Of a stretch of DNA of 26,821 nt, positions 10,501 to 22,211 are shown piece by piece (position 1 is the stretch's first letter; every line of letters starts with the position of its first letter). A program made the position numbers and the translations under genes. The stretch covers positions 1-26,821 of the forward strand of contig JADNYJ010000432.1 of assembly GCA_015501075.1 (NCBI GenBank), in the 5' to 3' direction. The stretch comes from Gymnopilus junonius (lineage: Eukaryota; Basidiomycota; Agaricomycetes; Agaricales; Galerinaceae). The notes under the pieces are model-generated. The model saw nothing but the letters and a program-made list of their open reading frames with translations. It was not told the origin of the DNA and searched no databases.

Positions 10501-13500
10501 ATCGAGTGCAGCCAGAACGTCATCGAGGAGGATAACCTTGGCTGGAGAATAAATGGCGCGTGCGAGAGTGACCCTAGCCTGTCATTCAAATTAAAATAAG
10601 ATGCCAAAAACCTTGCAGTTTTTCTCATCGACTTACTTTCTGCCCACCACTGGAGCAAGGTCGTCAGTGCACTAAACTTTCTATTGAGTTCTGATAAGAC
10701 ATACCTCAGTGTGATTCCCTTTTCACCAACTTCTGTCATATCACCAGCATCAAATAGTTCCATGTCTCTCTCTAGCCCACATTGATAGAGGACTATTGCC
10801 ATACATAAGTCGTCAGATTAGTATACGTTTTATATCCTAGCTGACCTTTTTTATAACGACCTTCATCGTAAGATGATCCAAAAAGAATATTGTCCCGGAT
10901 TGTCGCATTTTGTACCCAAGATTCTTGAGCGGCATAGGCAACACCTTCATCTCTCGGAAGGTTGAACCAGGAGTCAGGATTCGTGCGAATGAAGTGCATT
11001 TCACCTATAACACGTTCAGAGGAGAAAAAGAAAATAAGGCTCGTAATTACCAAGTAATGCCATTAATATTGAAGTCTTTCCGCAGCCACTGAAAAGTTCA
11101 ATTAACATTAAAATATACATATTTTCTTCGCGACTTACGTAGGACCAATAATGAGGTTGATGCAGTCTCTTTTAAAGATTAGCTCATCGTCAATGCGAAG
11201 CCTGTAAGCCCGACGAGAGGGCGTTGCAGAGCCGTCCTGCTGTTCAAGGGACCAAGAGAAGGACGCATTATTAAATCCAATGACGCTCTTGTCGTAAATC
11301 GGTTCGTCAGCGGGAATTAGAGTATCTGGCTCTGGGTCTACGAAGGCATCCAATAACTCGGTCTTACGCAAGAAATCCGAAATACGATCGAGGGAGACTT
11401 TGCCTAGGAAACACAATAAAGGATTGTTGCGACAATAAAGACAACCGAAAGCAGCACACCTTGAACGCTGCTACTGATCTGCCAAGAAACTCTAAATAGC
11501 TGCATTCTGAGAATTCCGAAGACCGTAACACTGGAGAAAATTATGGATGCTATGTGCACCTCTTTCAGCCGTGATCCACTTTAAAATGAAAATGCCTTAC
11601 GTGTCAGGCTTTGCTTCATAATAACCGTGTATGTTGCATATGTGGCCACCATCGTGATGGTCGGAATTGTAGAACTGCAGTCTCGCGCTTAGTTCATACA
11701 AATCTTATATCTCTACACTTTGAGACTTACTTGGAGACCCCGTTGAGCGACGATAAAACCTGCATGTGGGTCAGCAAAGGACATAAGATTTAACGCACAA
11801 TCCAATTGACCTTGTATTTCCAAGTTGCTAACAGTTCGCTCTCTCGTTTTTCTGAAACTCTCTCAGACATCCTACTTTCCCAACCAAATAACTTGACCAT
11901 GCGTAAAACCCCAACGACTGTTGAATCAAAGTGGTTAGGATCCATTCTACATATAAATGGTCCCAGCTTACCTTCAGTGACTTCCTGAACCCTGGCGTCC
12001 GTCTGCATATGCAGTTAGCTCACCGAAAGCGCGAACAGGTTAACAAAAGTTATAGAACGCCCACCATTTTCATTCGGTTACGCTGTACTGACTGCAGCAT
12101 CTTTGTAATATATCCTGGAATGGGAAGCAGGACGACTGTACACGCGAGACCGACAAACGCGCTTCAAATGGTCAGTGTAAGTACACTGTACTCAGAAAGT
12201 ATCATAAGATGTACCTCCAGCCTAGAAGTTTGTAAAGGAAGATTGTGCAGATGATTATCTGCAGTGGGACGGACAGAACTGCATAAAACGTTCAGTCAGT
12301 TAATGGATCGTTAATGAAGGAAGGTAACTAACTGAGCATGAGGAAATCCCTGGCATCCGTTATATTGCCCAAATCAGTCGTGACTAGGTTGTTGATCTTG
12401 CCGATGAGATTAGTGTCTTTTTTGCCATCGCCACCCTTTTTCGTTGGTGGTGTCTTCGGAGCTTGAGCTGCAACCGGAGTCTGCTTCGCCTTGCCTTGGA
12501 AGAAGTGCTCGCTGCCTCAGTATTGGACTCTGATGACTGAGAACTCTCAGCAATCGATGCTGTTTCTGGAGTTCCAATAACAGTCGGACTGTCTCGGTCT
12601 TTATCAGGCTTGGTTTCTTTGCTGGTTTCAGCGACCAAGCGGATGCGCAGACTGTGTTCGAAAACGAGTTCAGTAATCAAAGCCTCGGCTCGTACAAGTG
12701 CACGAGTGGCCGCAAATATATAACCATTGAATGAAAGGGAGCTAATGGAAGGCCCGATTAGCATAAGTAAGATCCATACCCAGGGGCGGACATATGCGTC
12801 TTGACCACCAGTCTCCAGATAACTGCCGCAGACTGGTCAAATTGGATGAGATTAGAACAGAAGAATTATTTTTCACCTGAGGATGCGGTTGATGGCAATT
12901 GGAGAACACAACTCTGCTACACATCGTGCGGCGAGGCAGAGAGTCATGATCGTGTATTCCGGGCGGAAAGCCCGCATCATGCCGAAGAACAAATGTCCTT
13001 TTTTCGCTCCTTGATAAGGGTCCAAGAACTACACAACAAATTTCAATTTTTCGAAGCAAAGGAATAGTTCATGTACACACCGGAAATGTTCTTTTGACAA
13101 GGTTCTTTGCTTGGTCAGTGTCGCAAATTGGGGGCAGTTCCTCCGCTTTCAGATGATCGACCCTGTAGCCCTTCAAAATAACAGGATCCAGATAAAAGTA
13201 GTATATGAAGGAGAATATGGAGCAGGTCAACTCGACATTAGGCACTGCCATAGGGTTCTATGTAAATGGTAAGTTAAAATGCGATGCGACAGTGAAAAAT
13301 ATAGACCACTGACCTTAGGGTCCACAGGAATGTAGCGGCGGGGAATGAATAACGGCACTGCCGCGCCTGTCAACGCGACTAACGCGATCTTGTACCAGAG
13401 CAAATGGTCGTGACTTGTATCCTTCGGCTGCTCCGTGTACGTTCCCAATGGCCAAATGTCGCGGTAAGCGTACACTGCCAAGACACTGAGAAGAATGGTT

Positions 13501-14167
13501 GTGTTGTATCTCGTTGCTAGCGTAGTCCACTTTTTGACAGACATGGACAAGATTGCCAGCCCTGAGCAACAAAACTGCACCAAACGAGAATGAGTACTCA
13601 TGGTCAACTTGTCGAATATTGTTGCTTTGACTCACAAATGTCAAGGTCATGAAGATTTCAGGACAGCCTCTAAGGAGATCCGTGAATTTCATGCTAAGGC
13701 GACGCTCATGCAACTCCGGACAGTCAAGCAATGTTTTCGTCGAAAGACCGAGCAGGACCAAGCACCCAGTCATACGAGCAATATTGAAAGCGAATATCGT
13801 CCACCCACTATTCTCCTTAGCTTGATGGGTCAGGTAATAGAATGTTGCCGGATTCACGTCCTTCCATTGGGAGGCCTCGTCCGTGTCGGTGTGAGATACT
13901 GTGGTTGGATGCGCCCATAGGTTTCGAATGCTGGTCACTAATCCGTGCAGGGCTTGTATGCAGATGAAGAGCAAGACGAAGCCGAAAGGGATGGCAAAGG
14001 TATCATTGAGTGAGCTAGCAGAAAGGTTGAAAAGGCAATCCATATCAGTTATCTGAGCATAAAGAGCACAGGCATGCTACGTACGAATTGGTCCAGTCTT
14101 TCCAAGGCACCCCCGCTATGTGTGAATCCATTAGGACGTATTGTTGACCCCAGTTGAAATTGACCAT
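7579..14167 (-). CDS. ABC transporter, subfamily C (MRP/YOR1-like), full-length
   Basis: An ATP-driven membrane exporter of the multidrug-resistance-associated type; substrate unknown. Exons (minus): 14167-14085, 14014-13636, 13574-13314, 13257-13081, 13028-12877, 12822-12333 (a 50-nt intron 12544-12495 is inferred inside), 12278-12215, 12161-12065, 12002-11972, 11917-11811, 11759-11731, 11674-11601, 11549-11460, 11403-11139, 11088-11051, 11004-10846, 10792-10705, 10649-10637, 10578-10493, 10442-10376, 10321-9888, 9839-9696, 9646-9398, 9334-8993, 8936-8807, 8757-8694, 8639-8617, 8567-8442, 8380-8365, 8313-8083, 8029-8015, 7959-7847, 7795-7772, 7716-7579; about 1,582 residues. It starts MVNFNWGQQ with several membrane segments. 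TMD1 holds a low-complexity Ser/Thr/Glu/Lys insert. NBD1 (about 690-905): Walker A GPTGCGKTS, signature SGGQK, Walker B VILLDDV with Asp in place of the catalytic Glu (usual ABCC asymmetry), H-loop THNVP. TMD2 follows. NBD2 (about 1320-1530): [33 protein letters not shown]. Confidence 0.93.
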
Positions 14168-15682
14168 CGTTGCGACCTGGGTTAGAGGCTGTTTGACGAG
14201 CTGCACAACGAGTTATATCCGAAGTAACACTCACACGCCCCACAGTGAAGAAACGGTCTATTCGAACCTTGTTCTATGGATGGCGTATAATTAGATGGAA
14301 AGAACCATGTGTGCGTCGGCCTCAGAAACTCCGCATTCTCCACAAGGATCAACCCCTCAGGGTCGAAGATAAGAACACAACACCGACTTTTCTCTTCACC
14401 GTTCTTCAAACTATGACAAATACTCGATTTCGCGTTACATTCGAATTGGGAAGGCTTCTTACCTCTTTTCGGGACAAAGTTGGGTTGTGGTCCCTGCAGC
14501 TTCTCTTTGCGGTGACTGTGGTCGGCTGAAAAGGGCTCAGACAGCCATTTTGAAAATTCGCCCTTTGGGTCTGACTGTCAGTGTAAGAGTAAAGCTTATG
14601 GTCGACTGCAGCAAGACTGCAGCGTCGAGCAGGCGTCCGCCGTCGAGTCAGTGATGCTGCTGGATAATCGTGTCGTGTGATGCAGTACCGATGTTTTCGA
14701 TTTGAGTCAGATTCATTATTTCGACTCTATCTATTCACTAATATCCAACTTCCTGTGACTTGATTGAAGCTTGATCATGATGCATGATGTGTCAGGTCTA
14801 GGAAACGTCTAATCACGGGTGCTTGGGTTAAATCAGTTCCTCCTTGAAACCCGAAGGTATGTAGAACCCCACCAGGTCCCTGACCTAGATAATGCATCGG
14901 AGCAGTTAAACTTCTCACACGGTCGGAATATTTTATAAAGGTTCGACGAGTATGCAGCAAGGAAGAATCAGACTTGAATAGGACAGCGAAATCGCTTCGA
15001 TTGTAAGGCTTCAAAACATTTAATTGGCGTTTTAGTTACTACTTGGGAGGTCGGTAAGCAAGTGCGAAATCGTATAGAGAAAAGGGCGGTAAATTATATG
15101 TGCATATGCAAGTACATAGATGATTAGCGACCGAAAAATCGACAAGAAGTCTACGGAGCTGAAAGACTGGCTCAAAATGCGTACAAGATCCTGAATGATT
15201 AAAATTTGAAATTTAGTCAAAATGCGCCAGCAAATGGTTAAGACTGAAAAATTATAGACCAGCCCATTTAGCGAGAGTCAAACGCAACAAACTTGAAGCA
15301 TACTTAGGTTCCGAAGTTCGAACGGCGCACTTACGCTATTATGTTCGAAAGGCCCTTTCAAAGGCCTTCGAGCTATCGCCTGCAAATGGAAGACAAGTGA
15401 CTAGTGTGGCTAGAGTGTATGCAAATCCATCCAGTTAATAAATATCCATGGGGATCTGAATTTTTAGAAAACCTAAGAACGTTGTTAGGAACAACTTCCT
15501 TACGTATGGGCGCCAACAATTGCTGTTAAGTTAGAATTCAGTATTTGGCAGGCAATAAGTACATCCACAGATCGTCATCGGGCGTATGGAAGCGGAATCC
15601 GGATCGACCTTGCTCTGGGATACTTCTCATCCGACCAAGCTCCGGGCATTTGTGTTTATATAAATAATGTCAAGCAATAACA
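14168..15682. other. intergenic: GH47 3' flank and ABC transporter upstream region
   Basis: Both flanking genes are on the minus strand, so the right end is the 3' flank of the mannosidase and the left end the promoter side of the transporter. The short open frames have no recognisable motifs. A repeated GACTGCAGC element occurs near 14607-14625. An extra upstream transporter exon cannot be excluded, but the ATG at 14167 gives a plausible N-terminus. Confidence 0.45.
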
Positions 15683-18181
15683 TCATGTAAGATATTTAAG
15701 CGTAGTAGATGGCTTGAAGATCGGAAGGGGATGCGCCTTAAAGTCAGCGGTAACATGATTTCGTCACGATCAGTTCATCAAAGCGGACGACATAGAGAAC
15801 TTACTTCAGTATTGAAGACATATTCTGCAATAATCACAGGTCATATATCGCCAACATCGCATACAAAAGTAAACTAAGGACATACCGTTGAGAGGTAGAG
15901 GCTTGAATTACTGAATGTGAGGTATAAATACTTCAACGTCTCGCTCTAAGGCAAACTTGAGCTTTTACACAGATGTCAACGACGAGCGGACATACCAAGA
16001 AGAACGTCTCCTGCTTGTCATCTAGGGACACAGGAACAGTGTCCACGTCCAACACCGTCGCATACCCGCCTGACGCAACCCGGCAATGCTTTTGTATAGA
16101 TGAAAATATAGACCATGAATAATCGCGATAGCGAGTATCGCCCGTTAAGCGCCATGCAATGAAAAGAGACTCAACGGTCTCTGGCCTGCGAAAATATAAT
16201 CGTAAGAGGCACAGAGAGTTATGTATGTCATATGTCAGAAATACCGGAGCATGTATCTAGCGTCGTAAGATGAGGGACCGCCTTTGCTAGATGCAGTGGT
16301 GTTAATCATCAGCATTGTGTTGAAGGGCTCCAGAGGGCCGCTTCACATACCGAGAATTCTTGATATACCAATCTCTGTCAGAATCAGGCCTTTGATCCTC
16401 CGAGGTCTTGAATTGAACGATTTCGGGTGAGAGGCCACTGTGAAAGGGACATCGAATCTATGGCATGGAATAAAGGGCCAGACGATTACTCACGTTGACG
16501 TATCATGCGTGTCCATACATGTTTCTAGGAGATCAACTCCCGTCTTCCAATCACGCTGCCCTCTTTCGGAAAGTTCTTCCATTTTGGGCGGAACAGAGAC
16601 AGGATGGATTATAGCCCCTGACGTCGTAGCTCCAAGCATGAGCGAGCCTGCGAGGAAGCACACTAAATGGTCCTGCTTGGCCTGTCGTCCCCATTTTCTG
16701 CAATGTCAATCCTCAATGTCAGAACATCAAGGCGCAAGGAATGACAAATGTAAACTTACTGTTTACCACCTTGGGGAATGAGCTCCGCAATATAAGTCAT
16801 ATGTTTCTTCAGACTCTTTTGGACTAGATTATCGTGGACTCCCTGCATCGCACCCTCATACATCTGTTCGACATTTGGCTTCAGTATGCTTGCTCGATAT
16901 AGGGTAAGATGGGCGGTAATCACCTTGTTAAAAACTTCCTCCGTCTGATTCTATAGAAGAAAAAAGTCAAATAAGAATCACGGGCCTAAGACTTGGATAA
17001 CTGACTGTTTGCAGATATTGCTTTCTTTTAAAGTGATGAAATGGTTATCAACGAAGAAGGAAGGACAAGAGAACTGAGCTGGTAGCTTACAAAAGGTATT
17101 CGTAATAAGAATCACCACGCGAGCCAAGTCTGATATCAGATGCTATGAACGTGCCAGAGACAACGCTGCAGCGGAGATTCCGCAATCAGTACGCGCGATA
17201 TGGTATTTAACAAAGAAAAGTACTTCATGTTAATTGGAACAAGGTTGTGTGACATCTTGGCGTTAGCAATAACTGCCAGGGCTTTCTCAGTTTTGTGCCA
17301 ATAGTCGGAATTGCCGGTCAATTCTGCTAGGTAGCGGAACTCGAGTTGTAGTGTAGCGGCTTCCGCAGTGCTGATTGTTTGAGGTGCATACTGATCGGGA
17401 ACTCCAGTTTTCTGTGCCAAGTTTACTGACGGCAGTGGTAGACCAGAAGTTGTGTCAAAGGCCGGCAATAACCGGTCTGCGAGGTCGATTACTTTCTCCA
17501 GGTAAAGGTCATCTCCTGTCAAACGATAGGCAGACAGAAGACCTCCTAGCACTCGGATGGTTATCTGATGAAAACTGTATTAATTTTTGCGAAACATGAG
17601 AGCATTTGGGTGCATACCTCGAATGTGCTGAATACTCCCTCCCTCTCGAATGTCAGCTTCTTCTTCACCCACTCGCGCGCTCTCTGATGCTCATCAGTAA
17701 GACCCATAATAATCATAGTATCGATGGCATCCGTAACAGTGTAGCCTACTCCGCCCGATGAGGAAATATTCGACCCCCTGTGGCTGATGGGGTGGTATTC
17801 GTCTGAACCCAAGGCATCACGCTCTATGACTTGATCAGATACATCTAGAAACATGCAAGACAAGATGAGCATACCGTATGACAACCAAGCGGACTGTGAG
17901 ATTGAATGCAATAAGTGAATAAACAAAAACAATGCTATAGGAGAACAATCACGAACTTTGAATGCCTGGATGATTGCTATTTGCTTTGGAACGTCTGCAT
18001 CAAAAAAGGTTTCGGCAGGTGGAGAAGGCTCTTCTTCATAAACAATCTCTGGAGTGGACGGTGTCCTGAGTTTCGAAGGAAATAGAGACTGGATAAATAA
18101 TAAGACGAAAGTCGCGTCAGATAAAAGCTTGGAAACACACCGAGTAGGAATAAAGGCCGACTGCCACCAAGACAAAGGCAT
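15683..18181 (-). CDS. mannosyl-oligosaccharide alpha-1,2-mannosidase, GH47
   Basis: A class I alpha-mannosidase that trims Man9GlcNAc2 on N-glycoproteins in the ER/Golgi. Exons (minus): 18181-17957, 17893-17875, 17844-17618, 17564-17224, 17165-17091, 17024-17006, 16950-16760, 16697-16494, 16437-16351, 16286-16245, 16185-15996, 15945-15886, 15824-15805, 15736-15683; about 584 residues. The N-terminus MPLSWWQSAF is followed by one hydrophobic stretch (DATFVLLFIQSLF), fitting a type II signal anchor. GH47 landmarks in order: HPISHRGSN, GYTVTDAIDTMIIMGL, STAEAATLQLEFRYL, SDIRLGSRGDSYYEYL, KQDHLVCFLAGSLMLGA, CMDTHDTSTGLSPEI, MLRPETVESLFIAWRLTGD, SETLKYLYL, and FNTEAHPLPIF with the calcium-binding Thr-Glu. 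The exon lengths sum to one base less than a multiple of three; the slip is at about 15893-15897 (a base missing between SSLY and the NTEAHP exon). As written, the C-terminus reads out of frame. Two exons are only 19 nt. Confidence 0.92.
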
Positions 18182-18628
18182 ACAGAAATCTACGAATTCG
18201 CAACGGAAAAGCTGAGATTTTATATAGCTCCAATCATTGTACTCTCGGCAGACAGACTAACCAGAAAGCATTCGGATGGACACGATCGTGTAGGAGTGAT
18301 TATAACTTTCGTGGGTTCAAGTCCGGGCTGTATAGTTCAGGGGGCCACAAGGCAAGAAGAAAGAAATAAAGTAGGAAGATATTACTGGATTAAGTTGGTC
18401 TTAATCTCAAGGTAGCACCCTTCGACATGTGTGGATTGACAGAACCCGACGACGAGGGTGCCAGTGCAACAAGACCTTGGATTTCTCACGATTCACTTTA
18501 TCCCACGTGATCCGGCGCTGCTTGGCGCGCGCCGGCGCCCGGTATTGTGCGGCTTCTTCGGGATGTCCGATGCGGATGTTTGCTTGACAATGCTATATAC
18601 CAACTTCATTTTATTCCATGATTGTATG
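18182..18628. other. intergenic: GH47 promoter side / F-box pseudogene 3' flank
   Basis: Apart from the TATA-like element nothing coding was seen. A GGGTTCAAGTCC motif near 18313-18324 resembles a tRNA B box but has no tRNA fold around it. Confidence 0.4.
18217..18226 (-). promoter_or_regulatory. TATA-like element upstream of GH47
   Basis: On the minus strand TATATAAAAT lies about 36-45 nt before the mannosidase ATG at 18181. The match to a TATA box is good, but the spacing to the ATG would leave a very short 5' leader, so this is tentative. Confidence 0.3.
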
Positions 18629-20286
18629 TCAATGGTGTATTCTTTCTGAATCCATCCCGTCTATGCGTATCCCAGACCAAGGGGAGAATGGTTTCCGTGA
18701 ATCTGCCTGATATCGAAGATTCAATTCAGGCCCTTCATCGATGAGTTCTTGAAATTGTTCACGTAGGTCGAGTGGTCAAAGTTGATGGACAACTTGCATA
18801 GAGGTCTGCCGGTAAATCTGGAATCCTTCCTGGTCAAAACAAACCCTGCCAGCACTGCGTCCGAATGTTCCGCCCAATTTTAGCATTCAAAGGTTTCCAA
18901 TAACGGGCAGATAAATGCAACCAACGAATCATCAGATTCTACCGGAGTCAAGTTTTCTAGAAAATCATCTGTGATCGCAGTCCGATCCTCTCTAGTAGTT
19001 GCCGAAATGATACCGGTGGTTCGAAACGCAAGATGTTTAATAGAAGGAAGGTGGGAAGGACTTCAAGTAAATTATCCTCCGTAAAGGCGATAAATTCGAG
19101 AACCAGACTCGTCAGTTGATCAAATTGCTGTAGAAACTTGGGGAGGTTCAAGCTATTTTTATTCTCTATGGGATGAGTTCCAGGGAACTCTAAGGGGTAC
19201 AGTCCTTCATGCAAGAAGCAGCGAAGTTTTGGAACTCGTAGATGAAATGGCGCTCGTATAGCTCAGAATCTTCCAGCTGAAGAAGCTGTAGTGGAGGGAC
19301 TTTTTGTATGTAGACATAGACACTTCAATGGAACATTTGACCAGGTTAGGCGATCGATGTAAAATATTTACGCTGTTTTTGCATCTGTAGAGCAATGCAC
19401 GAGGCTCAATTCCGTTAATGCCGCCCAGTGGATAAGTTGGTCAAATTAAATGCGATTTCAGACATGAAGAAGCAATGGAGACTCTGGAGGTGTGGCCACC
19501 AATAACTCTGTGAACCTGTCAATTGGAACAAGGCTATGGCGTCTACTGTGACCAATGGGATCAATGTCTTGAAGGCGAACAGAATGTAGTGATGGAATGA
19601 GCATAGAAGGAAATTGCTGAAAAGCCTGAAGAAGGTCATTTGTCGTAGGAGAATTGGAAATCCACATGTTCCCATTGAGTAGAAAATGCCCATAAACCTT
19701 CAAGCGTGGCTATCAAAGGCTTTAACATTGTGCAACCATATGAGTCCATGGATACTGAAATTGAAAGAGGGCTAGACTTTGCTCTGGATAGCCATTCTCA
19801 GACGATTTCCATTCGTCTCAAAGTTGCATCTAGTTCCTCCTCCACGATCCTTTCATAAAGATCAGAGAGGTCCATAGGGCGTGGCAGGCCATATGACGGT
19901 ATGGGAATGTGGATACTAGCTCATAGACACGGAAGTGAATATGCAACCCTCTGCCAAAAGTTGCAAATATGCCCCAGCCTCAAAGGCAACTCGTCGCTAC
20001 TCATGACGCAGTTCCGGTGCGTTGGAAGGCAGAGAATGAATATTTCCTCCAGTACCTCTAGAGGAAGGCGGTGTATTGGAGATAGATGAGCGTAAACATT
20101 CTCCCAGAGCTTGTCCTGTCTTGATAGCAAAGTGGTGAAACGAAATCGCAGTCTTTCCAATTCGGCATCCAGTACGGAAAGCTCGACTTCAGGGCCAGCA
20201 AGGTAAGTTGTTATTTTTCGAATTTGCTCTTCTGACGGAGCCGCGTTGGACACCAGAAGAGATTTGAAGGTCGAATTAGGATCCAA
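18629..20286 (-). pseudogene. F-box protein with leucine-rich-type C-terminus, decayed
   Basis: The N-terminal 121 codons (20286-19924) are a clean Agaricomycete F-box start: a leading helix (VELSVLDAELERLRFRF), then SPIHRLPLEVLEEIFILCLP and a segment ending WQRVAYSLPCL. The frame then meets TGA at 19923-19921 where the family usually has Trp (CLW.ASIHIP), continues ASIHIPIP, meets another TGA at 19800-19798 before EWLSRAKSSPLSISVSM, and a third at 19638-19636. Homology continues in shifted frames: LLQAFQQFPSMLIPSLHSVRL (near 19640-19570), FDQLTSLVLEFIAF (near 19110), LTPVESDDS ... CPLLETFEC then TAA near 18890, and finally IDEGPELNLRYQ ... PFSPWSGIRI ending at 18629. The second half would be the solenoid-like region. 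Several frame changes and at least four stops make an active gene unlikely. An intact product would act as an SCF adaptor. Confidence 0.75.
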
Positions 20287-20698
20287 GTCTATTTAAGTCT
20301 TTGCCTGTGAATTTGCGTCTGTAAAGCTATTCAAATAGACCAGAGAAAGAGAAAACAATTTGTACTTCTGCGAACATTTTCAAACGAAACAATCATCCAG
20401 TATTAACAGGTTTTGTTGAATATAGGTAGGTGCCGCAGGATATAAGGAAGTGTCTGAAGATGTTGGCCAGTCCCTGTGGCCCAAGGTAAAATTTCCCAGG
20501 AAGGCAATTGATCCAGTATAAATGCGTGGTTTCAATTAAAGCGCCAGAAATTTAAAACTGTACTATTATACTTATAAGCATCCCTATATGTACAGTTTAT
20601 CAATTAGGGGGGCCATAGTGGGCACATGTTTCCTGCTACATGAAATACAAATGATAAAACAACGCTTATACAGTCCTTTCTCCTACATCAATTTACCC
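20287..20698. other. intergenic, no gene seen
   Basis: About 410 bases between the F-box pseudogene start and the end of the membrane-protein gene, A/T-rich, with no motif recognised. It would contain the former F-box promoter. Confidence 0.45.
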
Positions 20699-21598
20699 TC
20701 ATCCTGCCCCATCTTGCATTTCTGGCCTATCGTTATTTTCAGCGGAAGTCGGGTTAGGCTGCACTGGCACTGCAGAGGTGTTGTTCGAGTTCTTTTCTAG
20801 ATCGGTAGGATGAGAACTCGGAGCTGGCTTAGGAATTGAAGCTGCTGCAACTCCCTCTGAAACCGTAGTGACGTTAGTAGCAGCTTTGTTGGGTTTGTAA
20901 AATTCCGGAGTAAATGCGCTTGCCAGGAGGCAGACAAAAGCTGAGAATGTACAGGAACAAGAATCAGCATGAATATTCTCTGTAAGTTCAATATTAAATA
21001 CGCACAAACCACACTCAAGCAAACGAGAGCAAGCAAGGCAGTGATACTCCGGGAGGCTCCTTTAGAGCTAGGAATGGATTCAAAGAATTGGGAAAGAGTT
21101 GAATCTGGATGCCAATTTGAGAATATTAAATTGAATAGACTTCGAGAGATCGCACGAACCTGCATTCCACGGAGATTTCATCATCACCGTAATCCACAAG
21201 GCCATTGAGATCAGTAGTATTAAAAATCCTGGTACGTTATGGCGCATTATGATCCTGCATGTATAGCATAGCCGATTAATTTGTCAAAGGTGTTTGGGAA
21301 ACGCTTCTGGGCAAGAGACATACGGTGTGCCTATCATCCAGGTAATGCTGCCGCCAATACCACATGCTCCAGCTACGATTAAATTCCGGCTTCCAAGAGC
21401 AATTTCAATGGCATGTCTATTTGGGGCAGACAGTCGATTCATCCAAGTAGTAACGATCACAGAAAGCAGAAAGATGGGAATGCAAAGAACCATTATTATT
21501 CCTGGAGTACAAACGTCGATGCGGGAACTCATTTGAAAGTAGGTTGACTCACCGTATAATAATGCCCCGACAGACTCAACCCAAGTGCTTTTGCCCAT
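20699..21598 (-). CDS. multi-pass membrane protein, family unknown (tandem copy B)
   Basis: I do not recognise the family. Exons (minus): 21598-21553, 21501-21324, 21254-21160, 21104-21013, 20977-20699; about 229 residues. Hydrophobic segments: IIMVLCIPIFLLSVIVTTW, NLIVAGACGIGGSITWMIG, GFLILLISMALWITVMM, ITALLALVCLS and FSAFVCLLASAF; the tail is hydrophilic with Pro, Ser and Asn. Short shared motifs with copy A are SAPNRHAIE (SASNRHAIE in A), NLIVAGACGI, SPWNAG and ESIPSSK/ETIPSSK. Exons 2, 3 and 4 have the same lengths as in copy A. The start is weak: the in-frame ATG at 21598 (MGKSTWVES) gives a much shorter N-terminus than copy A, and the open frame upstream has no ATG. The last intron is only 35 nt; without splicing it the tail is read in another frame. 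A membrane role is supported, function unknown. Confidence 0.65.
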
Positions 21599-21659
21599 GT
21601 CTCTTTCAGCACCGAGTTCCCCTTCGACTTGGAGCACGCTGCGGAAGAACACCAGTTGA

Positions 21660-22211
21660 AGAGATAGAAGGAAAGAGAGGATGCCTGACTTTGGGCTGTC
21701 ACTTATTCATGAAGTTGAAGTGTCAATCATGCACAGCCCGCTAAGGGCGGCAGCAGTGCTGATCAAGTAAAGATTCGATTTGATTGGCTGGAACTAAACC
21801 AGAGTCTTGCATAATACATCTCTTTTGGTTCACCACCAACCACCACTGCAAGCCCTGCGGGGCCAAGGTTACTTTTCTTGATAAAAAAATGTCGACATGG
21901 GGTTTAGGCCCCATTTTAACTTACAGCGCGGAAAGTTGCATGGGCAGTTCGTAAGTTGGGTTCTTATTTCTCGAAATTATACTTCAGATGGCAGTGAGAA
22001 GTTGAAGCAGTGAGGGCCAAGCTGGTATCTAGCTCGCAGACTAAGAGGTCAGCGCTCAGCACTTCTGTTTTTGGATGAACTTGGCAAGGGATCAACTTAG
22101 GTTGCATCAGGACTTAGCTCCATTATTTTTATTCCAAAACTTTTTTACGAAAGATCAAATTTAAAAGGCAAATTACAAGTGAATGATTCGACGCTGAAAA
22201 TCCCAGTAAAA
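21660..22211. other. spacer between tandem membrane-protein genes
   Basis: About 550 bases with no recognised gene. It contains a 6-bp inverted repeat (ATGGGG/CCCCAT, 21897-21914, 6-base loop) and should include the promoter of copy B and the 3' flank of copy A. Confidence 0.45.

Noticed and set aside
14182..14529. Open frames on both strands upstream of the ABC transporter start
   Set aside because: No known motif, and the frames overlap each other; a convincing start (MVNFNWGQQ) with in-phase splicing lies at 14167.
18300..18340. GGGTTCAAGTCC resembling a tRNA B box
   Set aside because: The flanking bases do not form a T stem, and no A box or acceptor stem is found at the right distance.
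21897..21914. ATGGGG/CCCCAT inverted repeat
   Set aside because: Six base pairs with a six-base loop is too short to support an RNA or regulatory call.
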